From Alternaria dauci (taxonomy: Eukaryota > Ascomycota > Dothideomycetes > Pleosporales > Pleosporaceae): a DNA stretch of 64,000 nt. The stretch lies in the NCBI RefSeq assembly GCF_042100115.1, contig NC_091273.1, positions 3,596,001-3,660,000 of the forward strand, read 5' to 3'. Positions 11,203-24,907 of this stretch are shown piece by piece. The notes under the pieces were generated by a model, which made no database searches, was not told the origin of the DNA, and saw nothing but the letters and a program-made list of their open reading frames with translations. Each line of letters opens with the position of its first letter. Positions within the stretch are counted from its first letter, which is position 1. Made by a program: the position numbers and the translations under genes.

Positions 11203-11652
11203 GTTGGAACAAGTGACTGCTTGTCCTGTGTCTCGAGGCGGCCCCGCTGTGAACTCAAGCTTCAGAGGGCTTGACGGGGCAGGCACGAAGAAACTCGTAT
11301 CCCCTGGACTGTGCCTGACGCCTTCCTATGCCCTTGAAGTGTTTCTTCTCTTTCGAAATGATGTATTCTCCAACAATGCAGCGATTGTATTCAGCACGCA
11401 TATGCCTGGTATGTCGTAGGGCTCGTGCATGCGTCCGTCGCGCCTGCCACGCCAAGCCCAATACTAGCGCGCCTGCCCATTGCTCTGCTCTCATCTCCTC
11501 ACCCAAGCGTCAGGCTCTTCCTTCTTTCACCTCCCTTGCTCCCATTCAACCCGACGATCGCGCTCCACTAACCACCATCGCACTCTTGCGTGTCTGTATT
11601 TCGCTCTCTTTTTCAACCTTTTCTTTAGCAAGCTCTTTCCTCACACTCCAAC
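11203..11652. promoter_or_regulatory. Shared divergent promoter region, TBC gene and HRP1-type gene
   Basis: The 450 bases separate two divergent start codons. The half nearest the RNA-binding protein gene (about 11500-11650) is pyrimidine-rich on the plus strand, a usual trait of strong fungal promoters. I see no clear TATA box. Confidence 0.45.
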
Positions 11653-14600
11653 ATGGCCGACGAAAACTACGAGGACGACATTTTTGACGATCTGTACGTG
11701 CTCTCAGCGCGATTGAGGGACTATCGCACTTTGCGACACTCTGCTAACAGTGCACTAGCTATGATGATGAGCCCACGTCCAAGCCCGCGGCAGCAGCACC
11801 CAACCCAGCGCCCAAAACGGAACCCGAACCCACCCCAGCCGAGCCCGCGAGCGCGCCGCCTCAAGATTCTACACAGGACAACGGTCAAGATGCCGCACCT
11901 TCTTGGCAAGCTCAGACTGGGGGCGAACAGGACTCGCACATGGACCAGTCCGGCTACAACGCTGGGGGTGACCAGTCGTACGACAATGCGCCCGCGGAAG
12001 ATGACAACTATGGCCCAATCAACGTGAAAGAAGACGGGTAAGTCGTGCAATGTCCAATCTGATCATCATTTCCAAGAGGCGCATCACAAGGTATAAGAAC
12101 ATGTCCATCGCATGTTGTAGCTTGAACCAAGAGGCACGTCGCTGCTAGGACCATGACCGTCAACGGCCGCATAAGATATCGGGCTAGAGCGTTCGACAAC
12201 CTGATAGATGCAGACTATTCATGGAATAAATTGCGAGCACAATCAGACTGCACACTTCAGTCTGTCGCATATTCAAAAGCACCTGGGGCCATGGTTGGCA
12301 CAGAGTCTGGGATAAAAGCCTAGGAGCTAGACACCTTGCGAAAAATTGTGGTCGCTGTCGGCCACTGGTCAGGCGCTCAAAGCATAGCGGAGTGGGCCGC
12401 CAGTTTTGGTTGTGGGAAGAAGCTGGAAAACAAAAGTCAATCGCTCAGCGATACTCTGAGCATCCATCAACGCGCCTTACGCAGGGACTATCGCGGCTTG
12501 CCCAACTTTGGCAGCGCCTCATGTCGATATATACCTAGGTACTTGATAGCGCGTACCAGCAACGCAAGCAAAGGATAGCTACCGAGCTGTGAGATAGTCT
12601 GAGACTTCCACGCTCGAATTCATAGCAGAACACAGACGTTTCATCCGAATCAAACTGTGCCTTTGCAAGGGCTACTTTTGCACCTCGAAACTTGGACTTG
12701 AGTACGTGGAGTGCATTCTTGGTCGATATGATTGGTGCACGCCACGAAGTCGACACGTCCTGGGTAGCATGCGGCAGGAGTTGGCTTCGCTTAGCCATTC
12801 GTCTGCGACCGCATACGGTCCTCGAGCGAGCGACACCTTGCTACAAAGAAAGGAGCTTCACGATACCAACGCGCATGATCTCAGCCCAGTCTCCAATCAT
12901 CCACGATAGAACACGAGCTACCTCTACAATACCGCGACTGGAAAAATTACTCTGGACGCCCCACCCATCCAACAGTTGTCAATTGTGCAGTACCGCCAAT
13001 TTGACGAAGTCGCCGATATGGACCTCGCCACGAAGGAATCTCTTGGGACCATGTTCTGCAATATCCATTTCTAAGGATAATGGCGGAAGATGCGATGGGG
13101 GATCATGCGCGTCAAGGCCATTAATCCGACTTATCACACTTGGACGAGGCTGTTTTCAACGACCACATCATTACCAGCCATTGCGCGGAGGCCCCCATAA
13201 TCATGCAGCCACGAATATCTTATGATGCGCCTCGTTTTTCTCGTCTGCTTTCACTAACGATGTCGTTTCTCATGATTGCTTTACTGACTTGAGCTACAGC
13301 AAGATGTTCATTGGTGGCTTGAACTGGGAAACTACAGAAGGTATGTAAATTCGTCTTGGTCTATTCAACTGCACATGAAACGCTCAACCTTACTAATTCT
13401 CTGACAGACTCCCTCAAGGGCTATTTCTCGCAGTTTGGTGAAGTTAGTGAATGCACCGTCATGCGCGATGCTGCCACCGGACGTTCTCGAGGATTCGGCT
13501 TTCTTACGTTCAAGGACCCCAAGTGCGTCAACATTGTCATGGTCAAGGAGCATTACCTTGATGGCAAGATTGTGCGTCTATACCCGCTAAATGCGAAATA
13601 TCAACTAACATTATTTAGATCGACCCAAAGCGCGCGATCCCTCGTGAAGAGCAGGAACGAACGAGCAAGATCTTTGTCGGTGGTGTCAGCCAAGAGGCCA
13701 CTGAGGAAGACTTCACAAACTTCTTCAAGCAGTTCGGTCGCGTCGTCGATGCCACACTTATGATGGACAAGGAGACTGGCCGACCCCGAGGTTTCGGCTT
13801 CGTCACTTTTGATGGTGACGCAGCCGTAGACGCTACTCTACGCGGTCCCCTCCAGATTCTCGGCAAGCAGATTGAAGTAAAGCGCGCTCAACCCCGTGGC
13901 AACATGCGCGACGACGATGGAGGCGACGGCAACAAGAAGTTCGGCCGCGGCAACAAGTTCAACAAGTTCAACGACAACGGCAACGGTGGCCAAGGCGGCG
14001 GCAACAACTACGACAATAACGGTGGAAACATGCAAGGCCAAGGCGGCAACAGCGCCATGTCCCCTGCCATGATGGCTCAGTACTGGCAGCGAATGCAACA
14101 GTACTTCCAGTCCATGCAGCAAACTCTCGCCCAGCAACAAGCCGGCGGTGGTATGCCCGGCAACCCCATGGCTGCCATGGGTGGTATGAACCCAATGCAG
14201 ATGCAGCAGATGCAACAGCAGATGATGAACCAAGGTATGAACCGCGGCAATGGCTCTCCGAACCCCCAAATGATGGGTGGTCCAGGTGGAATGAACCCAA
14301 TGCAAATGCAGCAAATGCAGCAGATGCAGATGGCACAGATGCAAGGTGGTGGAGGCCCAGGAGGTCAGGGTGGTCCGGGTATGATGAATCCTCAAGGTGG
14401 CCAGAGTGCCGGTGGTCCACGCCCAGCTTACACCGCTCAAGATCAACTCGCTTTCGAACAGCAAAAATACGAACAACAGCAGGCACGCCGCCAGCAGCAA
14501 CTCTCTGGCCCCGCCGGCTTCGGCAACGCCCAGGGAGGTCCCCAGAGCTGGGATGGCATGTACGACGACGCCCCTCAGCCAAATATCCCCTCTGGCCCCG

Positions 14601-14797
14601 GAGGCGGTCGCGGCGGCTTCAGGAACAACCGTTCCCGCCAAGGCTCCAGCCAGCCGCCTGCTGGCGGTGGTCAAGCTCCCATCAACGCCCCCACCGGCCC
14701 TAAGAACGCTGGTGTCCGAGGCGCGAACTACCGTGGTGGAGGTCATCGTGGCGGCGGTGGTTTCAGGCACCAGCCCTACGGTGGTCGTGGCGGTTAA
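11653..14797 (+). CDS. HRP1: Hrp1/Nab4-type RNA-binding protein, two RRMs
   Basis: The 567-residue protein resembles yeast Hrp1, the cleavage factor IB subunit that binds the mRNA 3'-end efficiency element and shuttles with mRNA. After an acidic Pro/Glu-rich N-terminus, RRM1 shows RNP2 (MFIGGLNW) and RNP1 (RGFGFLTF), and RRM2 shows KIFVGG and RGFGFVTF. The long C-terminus is Gly/Asn/Gln/Met-rich, with repeated NPMQMQQMQ blocks and RGG-like GG-R motifs, a prion-like low-complexity tail. Exons are 11653-11693, 11759-12037, 13300-13340, 13408-13571 and 13619-14797, all in phase. Intron 2 is 1262 nt, about twenty times the local norm, and falls just before RRM1. An antisense open frame over the C-terminal repeat is a by-product of codon bias. 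Confidence 0.92.
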
Positions 14798-15767
14798 ACG
14801 TGAATCCAAGGTATCACCAGAGAAGGCGCCCAGAAAAAAAGTCGAAATCATTTTGCACATCTTAGGCTGAGTTAATTTTGTACATTGGCGGAATAATCAG
14901 AGGGAGTGTGGTTTGCATGGCCAGGATCGTGTTTGGGCAATTGATGTTTTTTTCTCTCTCTCTTTCTGTTTCGGGTTGAGATGGAAGAGGAAGGACACAG
15001 TATTCCGACTCATTTCATGAATAGTTTGGGGTTTTACTTCTTTCTGTATAGTAGCATATTCTCGAAGGAAAAAAAAAGTCCATTTTGGCGTCTTGGACCT
15101 TTGGAACCTTATTATATTCTTGATGGTTACAGAGTGTGACGACCGCATACAGTACCCTTTTGTGAGTCGAACATGATTTATTAATGAGATTGATTCTCGA
15201 AAAGTCTGACAGTTTGAAAACCACAAGGCGGAATGATACAATCAACGCCCCTTTTTTTGGAGACAGAGCTAGAACATCATACGTTTGGGGTTGGGAGCGG
15301 GCATCTTCTAGAAAGTGCAGAGCGACTTCTACTTTGGCAGTTAATAACCAGACAGTGAGAATAGGTTTCGTAGAGTAGTAATGCATTACATTGCGACGTA
15401 GTAGTCATTAGTCTAACGTGAAATGAGCCATAGCTCACATCTGAACCCCATCCACACCATGGTATGCACCTGATATATAACAATAACCCAACCCAACGCT
15501 ATGCAACTAAAATCCAAAAAGCAGCCGAAGCCACGCCCAAACATTAAGGTACTCTAGTCTTCTGTCTTTGCTTCCTTTGTTCTGGTAACTCCATTTCCAA
15601 GTCGTGCCCGGCCAAGGTGCAGCCCAGAGCTTGATTGAAACTTTGAAACCAACATATCCTTTCGTAAAACATTTACTAGCACATGTACTCATCGCGACGA
15701 TGCCAACGCCTAGTATATAGAACGCTGGTCCGAAGTCCATCATATCCCATAAGTTGGTCCAGCCCGC
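14798..15767. other. Convergent 3' flank region, no supported gene
   Basis: This is the 3' flank of the HRP1-type gene (with a T/CT-rich stretch near 14945-14970) and of the convergent Crh-type gene. A 78-codon frame at 15507-15743 on the minus strand has no recognisable features and lies directly beyond the Crh stop codon, so I treat it as untranslated sequence. Confidence 0.45.
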
Positions 15768-17159
15768 CTAGAGGCCGAGATATCCTGGGATGTGAACCAG
15801 GACGATGGCCCATGGTAATATGGACGAGACCATGAGCTTCCATGACGCGCCTTGTGCAGGCGCTGCAGGCACCCCGGTCGCAGCATTGTTCTCCAATTCA
15901 CTGATGGTCGGTACTGGTGTTGAGCTAGGGTATATCGTACGGATAGTGGTAAAGCCGCGATCGTCGTATCCAGTCACTGTCTTAGGCCCATTGTCGGAGG
16001 AACCCGTAGGCAAAGCTTGCGGCGATGAGGTATAGGAACCGAGAGGGGACATCTACAGAACATTGTTAGCATTTTGTTGTCGAAATAGACAGGGGATCAA
16101 AAAAGGCTTACTGACAGTGGCTGAGCTGGGTGGAACAACCTTTCCGGTATCCGAAACGGTCCACCCGCTCGGTAGCCCGGGGTAGTTCGCAAACGTTGGT
16201 TGCGGAGTGGGAGTAGCCGACGGGTCGGGAATCCAGGGGTAAACGCTGGGGCGGACATAGTCGGAGGTCTGGTGAGGAGTAAAGGGCAGGGGCTGTCCGG
16301 TGGCAGTCGCAGTGATGGCTGGTGCGTCGGCGATAGGAGCATTACCACCAGAGAAGATGGTACCTCCGACAGATCTGATAGATCCCGAAGTGCCACTTTG
16401 GTCGCTATAGACGTACTGAGTACCAGTAGAGTAGTCCTGAACCCTGAGAGACTTGACCTTCATGGTGAAGGGGCCTTGAGAGTAGTCGGTGGGACCGCGA
16501 GCCCAGGAGATGGTACCTGCAGGGTTGGCGGGATCACCACCGCTCCATGCGCCGAACTTGACCTGCATAGGTGTCTGAGGGTACTGGTTGTTGGCGTTCG
16601 CAGGCTCTAGCGTACGCACAGTGGTGCCGTCAATCTGCCAGACAATCTGTTCTGGGGTCCATTCGATGGTGTACTTCTTGAAGCCCGACTGACTGCCCGG
16701 GTCGGAGTGGAAAGCACCACGGTTGTAGTCTGTGGTTTGTCCCTTTCCAAAGTAGTTGCTCTGCACTTCGTCGGGGTCTGCACCAAGCCATTCCCAGTCG
16801 ATTTCGTCCAAAGTGTCGGATTGCAGCACGAAACTGCTGACAATACCCGCGCCCGGTGCAGCTTGAATTTCAATGTCGACCTTTCCGAACATGATGTACC
16901 ACAGCGAAGTAAGCTGAGGTGCATCTCCGGACTGTCTGATGGTAAAGGACACGCCATCGTCGCCGTATGTAGGGTTGCCTTGTGGTGTGAAACTCTCCGA
17001 CTCGGACGAGAAGTCAATGTTGACGGTTTTGCCGAGAGCGGAGTCTGGAGGACAATCGCTTCGTAGAGTTGGGTTACAGTTGGACCATGTCTGGGCGTTG
17101 GAGCGAGCGAAGAGGGCGACGGAAGCCAGAGCAGTGAGAGCTCGCATCGTGGAGCGCAT
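15768..17159 (-). CDS. Crh-type GH16 cell-wall transglycosylase, GPI-anchored
   Basis: The 442-residue secreted enzyme belongs to the Crh1/Utr2 group of GH16, which links chitin to beta-glucan in the fungal wall. A signal peptide (about residues 1-23, ending ARSNAQ) is followed by the GH16 domain with the catalytic motif DEIDWEWLG, and VWQIDGTTVRTLEP further on. A Ser/Thr/Pro-rich stalk then ends in a hydrophobic tail (SSILPWAIVLVHIPGYLGL) typical of GPI-anchor signals. Exons are 17159-16116 and 16052-15768. The donor is ambiguous. GTCAGT at 16115 keeps frame and gives the GPI tail. GTAAGC four bases further in (16111) matches consensus better but shifts frame and ends after about 22 residues without the tail. 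It is head-to-head with PRO2. Confidence 0.88.
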
Positions 17160-18028
17160 CTTGGGTGTGTTGTGACAGCGAAGATGGCAGATAGCGAGTG
17201 TTGCCGACGATATGCGCCGGGGCTGTGATACGGTGACGCGATGTGATGTTGTTGCCCAAGTGTGCTGTGATATCAAACGAACGAATAATAGAGAGGAGCA
17301 CGTGTGAGTCTCGTGGTGGAGATAGTGTTTTTGGTACCTTCTCAGCACTTGAGAGGTGATGCAGATGGGTGAGGTGGGTGTGATGCATGTACAGCGGCCC
17401 GACCAGCATACTTTTGTAGTGTACCAGCCATCTGTGAGCAATGACCTACATGATGAGGTGTCAAGCAAGCTAACAGGGTATGCTGCGATACGGTATTCGA
17501 CGAAATTTGGAAAGGCTGGAAAATGGAGGAGACTGGTTTCCCAGCCACCCAAAGCACGGACCCTTTGCCGCGTAGCTGCCAAAACCCGCGCGCATGCCCA
17601 AGCAAACAAGAGATCTTGGGGATGACGCAACCAATTTTCTTCTTCTCAACAACTTTCGTCATCATGTAGATACTTGACAAAACTTGCGCAATATGTAACA
17701 TGCCTTGTAGCATGAGGACATCCCGGCTCTCCGCACAGGTGTGGCGTTGCGAAATGTGGCGCATGCGACCCCCGCAACACCAAATCCTGCACCCCACGTC
17801 GGAGAAGGGAAAAGTCGACCATTCTATGCAGGCAGCTAGGGTAGAAAGCGTTCGATTTGTCCCTTTCCCGACGCGCACCTATCTTTAGCACCTGCAGCAG
17901 TATCAGACCCTGTCTTTCCGACCGAACCGTCCAAGACTTCGTCCCTTTCTAGACCGTTCTGAGTCACACGTCCATAAAGAATTCATCACTGTTACGAGGT
18001 CTCACCACCTCACCAAGGAACCCTAAAA
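17160..18028. promoter_or_regulatory. Divergent intergenic region, Crh-type gene and PRO2
   Basis: The 869 bases between two divergent start codons hold both promoters. Frames seen here on the minus strand are 5' extensions of the Crh frame and lack coding character. No TATA box or repeat stands out. Confidence 0.4.
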
Positions 18029-19444
18029 ATGTCTCTGACCAACGCCACGCCGCTCCAAGTCGCTCAGGCGGCAAGACTCGGGTCCCGGAAACTCGCCGTC
18101 TTGTCTACCGAGGAGCGGAATGCCGCATTGACAGCTATCCATGCCGCACTAGCAACTGGAAAAGAGGAGGTTCTAGCGGCCAATGCGGAAGATCTGGAAG
18201 CTGCGAACAAGGCCGCGGCAGGAGGCACGCTAAGTGCAAGTCTAGTCAAGAGACTGGATCTGGGGAAGCCGGGGAAGTATGAGGATATGCTGCAGGGAAT
18301 ATTGGACGTGAAGGATCTGGAGGACCCAATCAACAAGACCACCGCGAAGACCCTGTTAGACGATGACTTGGTGCTATCAAGGATAACATGTCCTATTGGT
18401 GTGCTTCTCATCATCTTTGAAGCCCGGCCTGAAGTCATTGCGAACATCTCTGCGCTTGCCATCAAGTCTGGAAACGCAGCTATCCTCAAGGGTGGTCGTG
18501 AGTCTAGCAACAGCTTTGCGGCCATTGCATCCATCATCTCCAAAGCTCTTCTCTCAACAGCAGTTCCATCCGACTGTCTGCAACTAGTCCAAACACACGA
18601 TGTCATTGCCGATCTGCTGAAGCAGGACACATACATCGATCTTTGCATCCCTCGTGGTGGCAACAAGCTGGTTCGCTACGTCAAAGACACCACCACCATT
18701 CCTGTTCTCGGCCACGCAGACGGAATATGTTCAACATACCTCTGCGCTGACTACCCCGCCGAGAAAGCCACCAAGATCGTCTTGGACGCAAAGACAAGCT
18801 ACCCAGCCGGGTGCAACGCTCTTGAACAGCTCATCGTCGAAGAAGCAGCCCTCAGCTCCACCCTCCCCACGGTCGCAGAGGCGCTGCTACAAAAAGGAGT
18901 GTCGCTACGCTGCGATCCCACCTCCCTGCTCGCACTCAAAGGCAAACTAGACCCGCACTCTGCCACACTGCTCCAAGAAGCCGGACCGGAGGACTACGAC
19001 ACCGAGTTCCTAGACTACATCCTCGCGATCAAAACAGTAACCAACGTTGAAGAAGCCATTAGCCACATCAACACGCATGGCTCTCATCACACGGACGCTA
19101 TCCTGACTACCTCAGAAGCCACAGCAAAGACCTTCCTCGCTGCCGTCGACTCGTCTTCTGTGTACTGGAACACCAGCACACGCATGGCCGACGGACAGCG
19201 ATACGGCTTCGGTACTGAAGTCGGCATCTCGACCAACAAGATCCATTCCAGGGGACCTGTAGGACTAGAGGGCTTGACCATTTACAAATGGGTCATTGTT
19301 GGTGACGCACAAGTTAGCGCAGACTATGGCGCTGGAGGTAAGCAGTGGAAGCACCAGCGACTACCTGTAGGCGACGAAGAAAGCATAGCTAGAAATGACG
19401 AGGAGAGAGAAGTTTTGAGGAAATTTAGGGCCAGCAAGGCTTGA
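18029..19444 (+). CDS. PRO2: Gamma-glutamyl phosphate reductase
   Basis: This intronless gene encodes 471 residues. The enzyme reduces gamma-glutamyl phosphate to glutamate semialdehyde with NADPH, the second step of proline synthesis from glutamate, in the cytosol. The aldehyde-dehydrogenase-like fold is plain: ITCPIGVLLIIFEARPEVI, the nucleotide-binding region AILKGGRESSNS, IPRGGNKLVRYVK, and the catalytic cysteine in TSYPAGCNALEQLIVEE. The later DAILTTSEATAKTFL and GFGTEVGISTNKIHSRGPVGLEGL blocks are also family hallmarks. The length matches fungal and bacterial ProA enzymes plus a short C-terminal extension. The start has good context (aaaATGtct) and no earlier in-frame ATG. Confidence 0.97.
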   Translation: MSLTNATPLQVAQAARLGSRKLAVLSTEERNAALTAIHAALATGKEEVLAANAEDLEAANKAAAGGTLSASLVKRLDLGKPGKYEDMLQGILDVKDLEDPINKTTAKTLLDDDLVLSRITCPIGVLLIIFEARPEVIANISALAIKSGNAAILKGGRESSNSFAAIASIISKALLSTAVPSDCLQLVQTHDVIADLLKQDTYIDLCIPRGGNKLVRYVKDTTTIPVLGHADGICSTYLCADYPAEKATKIVLDAKTSYPAGCNALEQLIVEEAALSSTLPTVAEALLQKGVSLRCDPTSLLALKGKLDPHSATLLQEAGPEDYDTEFLDYILAIKTVTNVEEAISHINTHGSHHTDAILTTSEATAKTFLAAVDSSSVYWNTSTRMADGQRYGFGTEVGISTNKIHSRGPVGLEGLTIYKWVIVGDAQVSADYGAGGKQWKHQRLPVGDEESIARNDEEREVLRKFRASKA

Positions 19445-20324
19445 TCTGAAGAGAGTGTGCAGAAGGAGAAGGCATACTCCACGTCCTACACATACAGACT
19501 AGGTAGTTAGCCCACGCGCACAACAGCGTCCAGCCTCGATGCCCTCCAAGTCAAACATTCAAAAAAACAAAAAAAGCCACGTTACCATGAACCTCCCACC
19601 TCATTCTTCCCGTCCTTTTTCATTTTCGCCACATAACCGCGTTTTCCCACCCCCATCTCGCCCTACCTACCCCATGCCGCAATACGGTGTACAACAATGC
19701 CCGTCACCTGCAAGAATCCTGCAGACTCTGCATTGCCTAGCTACTCCTCAACATGTCCCCTTCCATCTCGGTAGCCGCCGTAGTACACCCGTTGATGGAG
19801 CGCTTTGTACGCGTCCCCCAAGAATGCATGCAGCGGTGACTGTGTAACAAAGGAAGATTAGAGCGGGTGTGTGCCAGCATACGGAATCGGCCCGCTGATT
19901 ATATACATGGGTGGGGAGGTACCCACTGTGGTGTGATTGCTACGACTCGAAAACAAGTCTAGCAAGATGAGGATGTGACAATCAGTGCGCCTGCGGTTAT
20001 TATCGCTAGTCATGTACAAGTGAAGATGTATTCTCGCAATCGATCGGACAGGGCGGTGGAAGTTTTGTTGATTACTGAATGCATGTCACGGATTGCGGCT
20101 GGAATAATCTAAACACTTCACATACGAGGACAACATGTGTAAATGTGCAAATCTAATGGTATATTTTGTTCTACATCTATTCAAGATGCGAAGCCATGCA
20201 ACCATCTCTACCTGGAGTCTGCACTAATGCGCCAACTCCATGTCTTCCCGTCCCTCATAACATAACGTGGTATCCCATAAACATTTCCCAAACTGCACAT
20301 GCTGAACATCAAACGTGCATGCAC
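19445..20324. other. Convergent 3' flanks of PRO2 and UDP-galactopyranose mutase
   Basis: The stretch lies between two convergent stop codons. I see no gene, tRNA or clear repeat. Confidence 0.4.
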
Positions 20325-22051
<1,727 letters not shown>

Positions 22052-22117
22052 CTTGCCTTGCAGTATTTCCTGAAAACTCGGAACTCGCTTCAAAGTCTGG
22101 CGGGCGTAGTTCAGCAT

Positions 22118-23496
22118 GTACTCGGTGCGCGAGCAGTACAGCAGTAGTTGTAGAGGATTGTGGAGCAGAGGCCAAACACTTGGGGGCGTGGTGGAGGGAA
22201 TATAGCTGGCGATAAACTAAGCACGCCAAGGACGATACTGCTTTAAGCGGGTCCAGGGTACTTTACTACTGTACAAGCTGGGGCCAGCCGCCGAAGGACT
22301 CGCCTGCTCGACTGGGGGGGGGGGGGGGGGGGACAGCTGGGGGGCGGGTACAGGCCACGGCCAGAAAAGGGGCAGGCCGCCACGGGGGACCGTCGATCTG
22401 GCAGAACATGGCTGCTCGTGGGCGTCTTGATTGGTGGCTGTCATCTGTCCATCACGACAGCCTCCCTATTCACACCCCATATGTGCAACATGTTCATGGC
22501 TCTCGAGGGCCGTTGTCGTTGCGCGTTGTGCCACCATGTTGCACTGCACGTTCCCGCGGGTGGAGCCTCAATCTGGCTTGTTGCAACACCGTGGTGAAGC
22601 TTGACCGACTCTATCTCTGGGGGACTACGGCTTCAGATCAACGACGCATCGACTTGGTGTCGTGCTAGTGCGACGATGCAATCAAGGCTGGGGTGCAGAG
22701 GTACTCTGTACGGCAGCGACAGCAGCATGCATTACCCCTATTGTGCGCCTCACCCTGCTACTTCAGCGACACGGCATGGCTCCTGCAATGTAAACAATTT
22801 GCGCGTGGCAGCAGTACGGGTGCTGTGATGTGCATGAAGCTGTCACCTTTCCAGGTACAGTGTGGGACCGGTCTCTTCGGCCGCTCTCTGCAGCAGAACT
22901 GTACGCGTACACACCTACACAAGCAATTGCTAAAAGGCGGCTCAAAATTTCGGCGCCATGGCTGGGGGAGAGGCTCGCAGCGGTCTTGGATTGCGCGTCC
23001 ATTGAGCGCTCCACAGCAGATCAGTTTCACTTGATCGAGTATTGCAAAATCCCGCGCGGCGCCCTGGCAAATCTTCATCTTGCCTCATATCAGCCCTAGT
23101 ACATAGTTGGCCGTTGCCCAGTGATAGCGCTCCTAAACCACAACCCCCCCTGCGCCAGCTCTAGAAGGTCGTCTGGTTGATTTCCGCTCCGCCCCTCCCC
23201 TTCCCTAGCGCCTCGAGGTATTATTACCGTCACTTTTACAAGTGCTCTCAACACTTCTGCCGCTCTTTTTCACCTTCTCATCGCCTCCTGCCTCGAGTGC
23301 ACCAAGTCACATCGACCGAGTCTGTGTTGCTTGTGCCACGCTTGTCCCTGGACGCGCAAGACATCATCAGTCAGCAGCGCTAGCCTACTCCACGGCCACT
23401 GCCACTGCCACTGCAACCACGCTTTCTCCAGCGCCGCACCTCCTTTGACCCTTCACCAACACCTTTACTGTCCCTCGTTAGCCACCACTCGTAGTC
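22118..23496. promoter_or_regulatory. Divergent intergenic region between mutase and transporter genes
   Basis: This 1.4 kb spacer carries both promoters. It includes an uninterrupted run of 19 G (22314-22332) followed by more G-rich sequence. The last 330 bases before the transporter start are pyrimidine-rich on the plus strand. I see no gene. Confidence 0.45.
22314..22332 (+). repeat. Poly-G homopolymer (19 G)
   Basis: Nineteen consecutive G on the plus strand, 263 bases upstream of the mutase start codon at 22051. Such a run can fold into quadruplex structures and is prone to length error in sequencing. Confidence 0.9.
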
Positions 23497-24907
23497 ATGT
23501 CCGACGAGAAGATGAGATCCTCTGTAGAGGCGTCGCGCGACACGGCCCTGCCTGTGCTCCCGACTGTCAACCCAGAGGCGCAGAAGCCCCAGCCCGAGGC
23601 GCCATCTTTCCACCCTGCGGTCTACATTGCGTATGTCAGCTCAATTCCCAGTACCTGCGACTCGACGCACTAACAATGCCGCAGAACATGGATCACTCTC
23701 AGTTCCAGCACAATTGTCTTCAACAAGTACATCCTAGACACAGCCAAGTTCCGTACGTGTACTCTACTGCTCCGCAGCAAGGCCGCACCCTAACACCACG
23801 TACCAGACTTTCCCATCTTCCTCACAACATGGCATTTGGTCTTTGCGACCGTCATGACCCAGATCCTCGCCCGCTTCACCACCGTCCTCGACTCGAGGAA
23901 AAAGGTGCCCATGACCGGACGCGTATATCTGCGAGCCATCGTTCCCATCGGCATCTTCTTCAGCATGAGTTTGATCTGCGGTAACCAGGCATACCTCTAC
24001 CTCAGTGTAGCCTTTATCCAAATGCTCAAGGTACGTCGAGGCTGGAGATGAAAACGTGGCAGCTACTGACCTTTGCAGGCTACCATGCCCGTCGCCGTCC
24101 TTCTCACCACCTGGGGTCTCGGAGTCGCGCCAGTCAACCTCAAGACGCTCGGAAATGTGTCCTTCATCGTTATCGGTGTCGTCATTGCCTCGATGGGAGA
24201 GATCCAGTTCGTCATGATCGGTTTCCTCTTCCAGTGCGCTGGTATCGTTTTCGAGGCTGTTCGCCTGGTCATGGTTCAGCGCCTGCTCAGCGGTGCGGAC
24301 TTCAAGATGGACCCGCTCGTCTCCCTCTACTACTACGCCCCTGCTTGCGCTGTCATCAACGGATTCATCTTGCTCTTCACTGAGCTTCCCAAGATGACCA
24401 TGGCTGACGTGGACCGTGTCGGTCTTATGACTCTGGTGGCCAACGCATCTGTCGCTTTCCTGCTCAACGTCTCGGTCGTTTTCTTGGTATGTTACACCTT
24501 GCCCAATCGCAACGCATCTACTTACATGTTTCCAGATTGGCAAGACCTCCTCGCTCGTCCTTACCCTCTCCGGTGTACTCAAGGACATTCTCCTTGTCTT
24601 TGCCTCCATGTTCCTCTTCAAGGACCCTGTTACCCCCCTCCAGGCCTTCGGTTACGCTATTGCGCTTGGTGGTCTTGTCTACTACAAGCTCGGCGGAGAG
24701 AAACTGAAGGAGTACCTCGGCCAGGGCAGCATGAAGTGGCAGGAGTTTGGCCACACCAGGCCCGTTCTCCGCAAACTCATGGTCCTTGCCGCTGTTGTCA
24801 TCGGCATGTTCCTCGTTCTTGGTTCTCTCGGACCCCGTTACGCTCCCGACTCAACCAACCAGGTCTATAACGGCATCGGCAAGCTCATCGGCGACAAGGC
24901 TGTATAA
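23497..24907 (+). CDS. ugtA: TPT-family sugar-nucleotide transporter, probable UDP-Galf transporter
   Basis: This 401-residue membrane protein of the drug/metabolite transporter superfamily (TPT/DUF250 branch) has about ten hydrophobic segments. Examples are IVPIGIFFSMSLICGNQAYL, FIVIGVVIASMGEIQFVMIG, and the paired KTSSLVLTLSGVLKDILLV and FGYAIALGGLVYYKLG blocks, which are typical of this branch. Exons are 23497-23630, 23685-23752, 23807-24030, 24079-24486 and 24536-24907. The TPT family transports phosphorylated sugars or nucleotide sugars into the Golgi. The divergent UDP-galactopyranose mutase makes the UDP-Galf transporter (ugtA/glfB) the best guess, since those two genes are neighbours in Aspergillus. 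Family membership is certain; the substrate is inferred from context. Confidence 0.85.

Noticed and set aside
12692..13225. 177-codon frame inside the long HRP1-type intron
   Set aside because: It lies within a correctly bounded intron and shows no domain or start context; kept only as part of the long-intron observation.
13838..14860. 340-codon open frame antisense to the HRP1-type C-terminus
   Set aside because: It mirrors the Gly/Gln/Met repeat region, whose codon bias keeps stops out of the opposite frame; it has no family signal.
15507..15743. 78-codon minus-strand frame beyond the Crh stop
   Set aside because: No family, no signal peptide and no promoter spacing; best read as the Crh 3' untranslated region.
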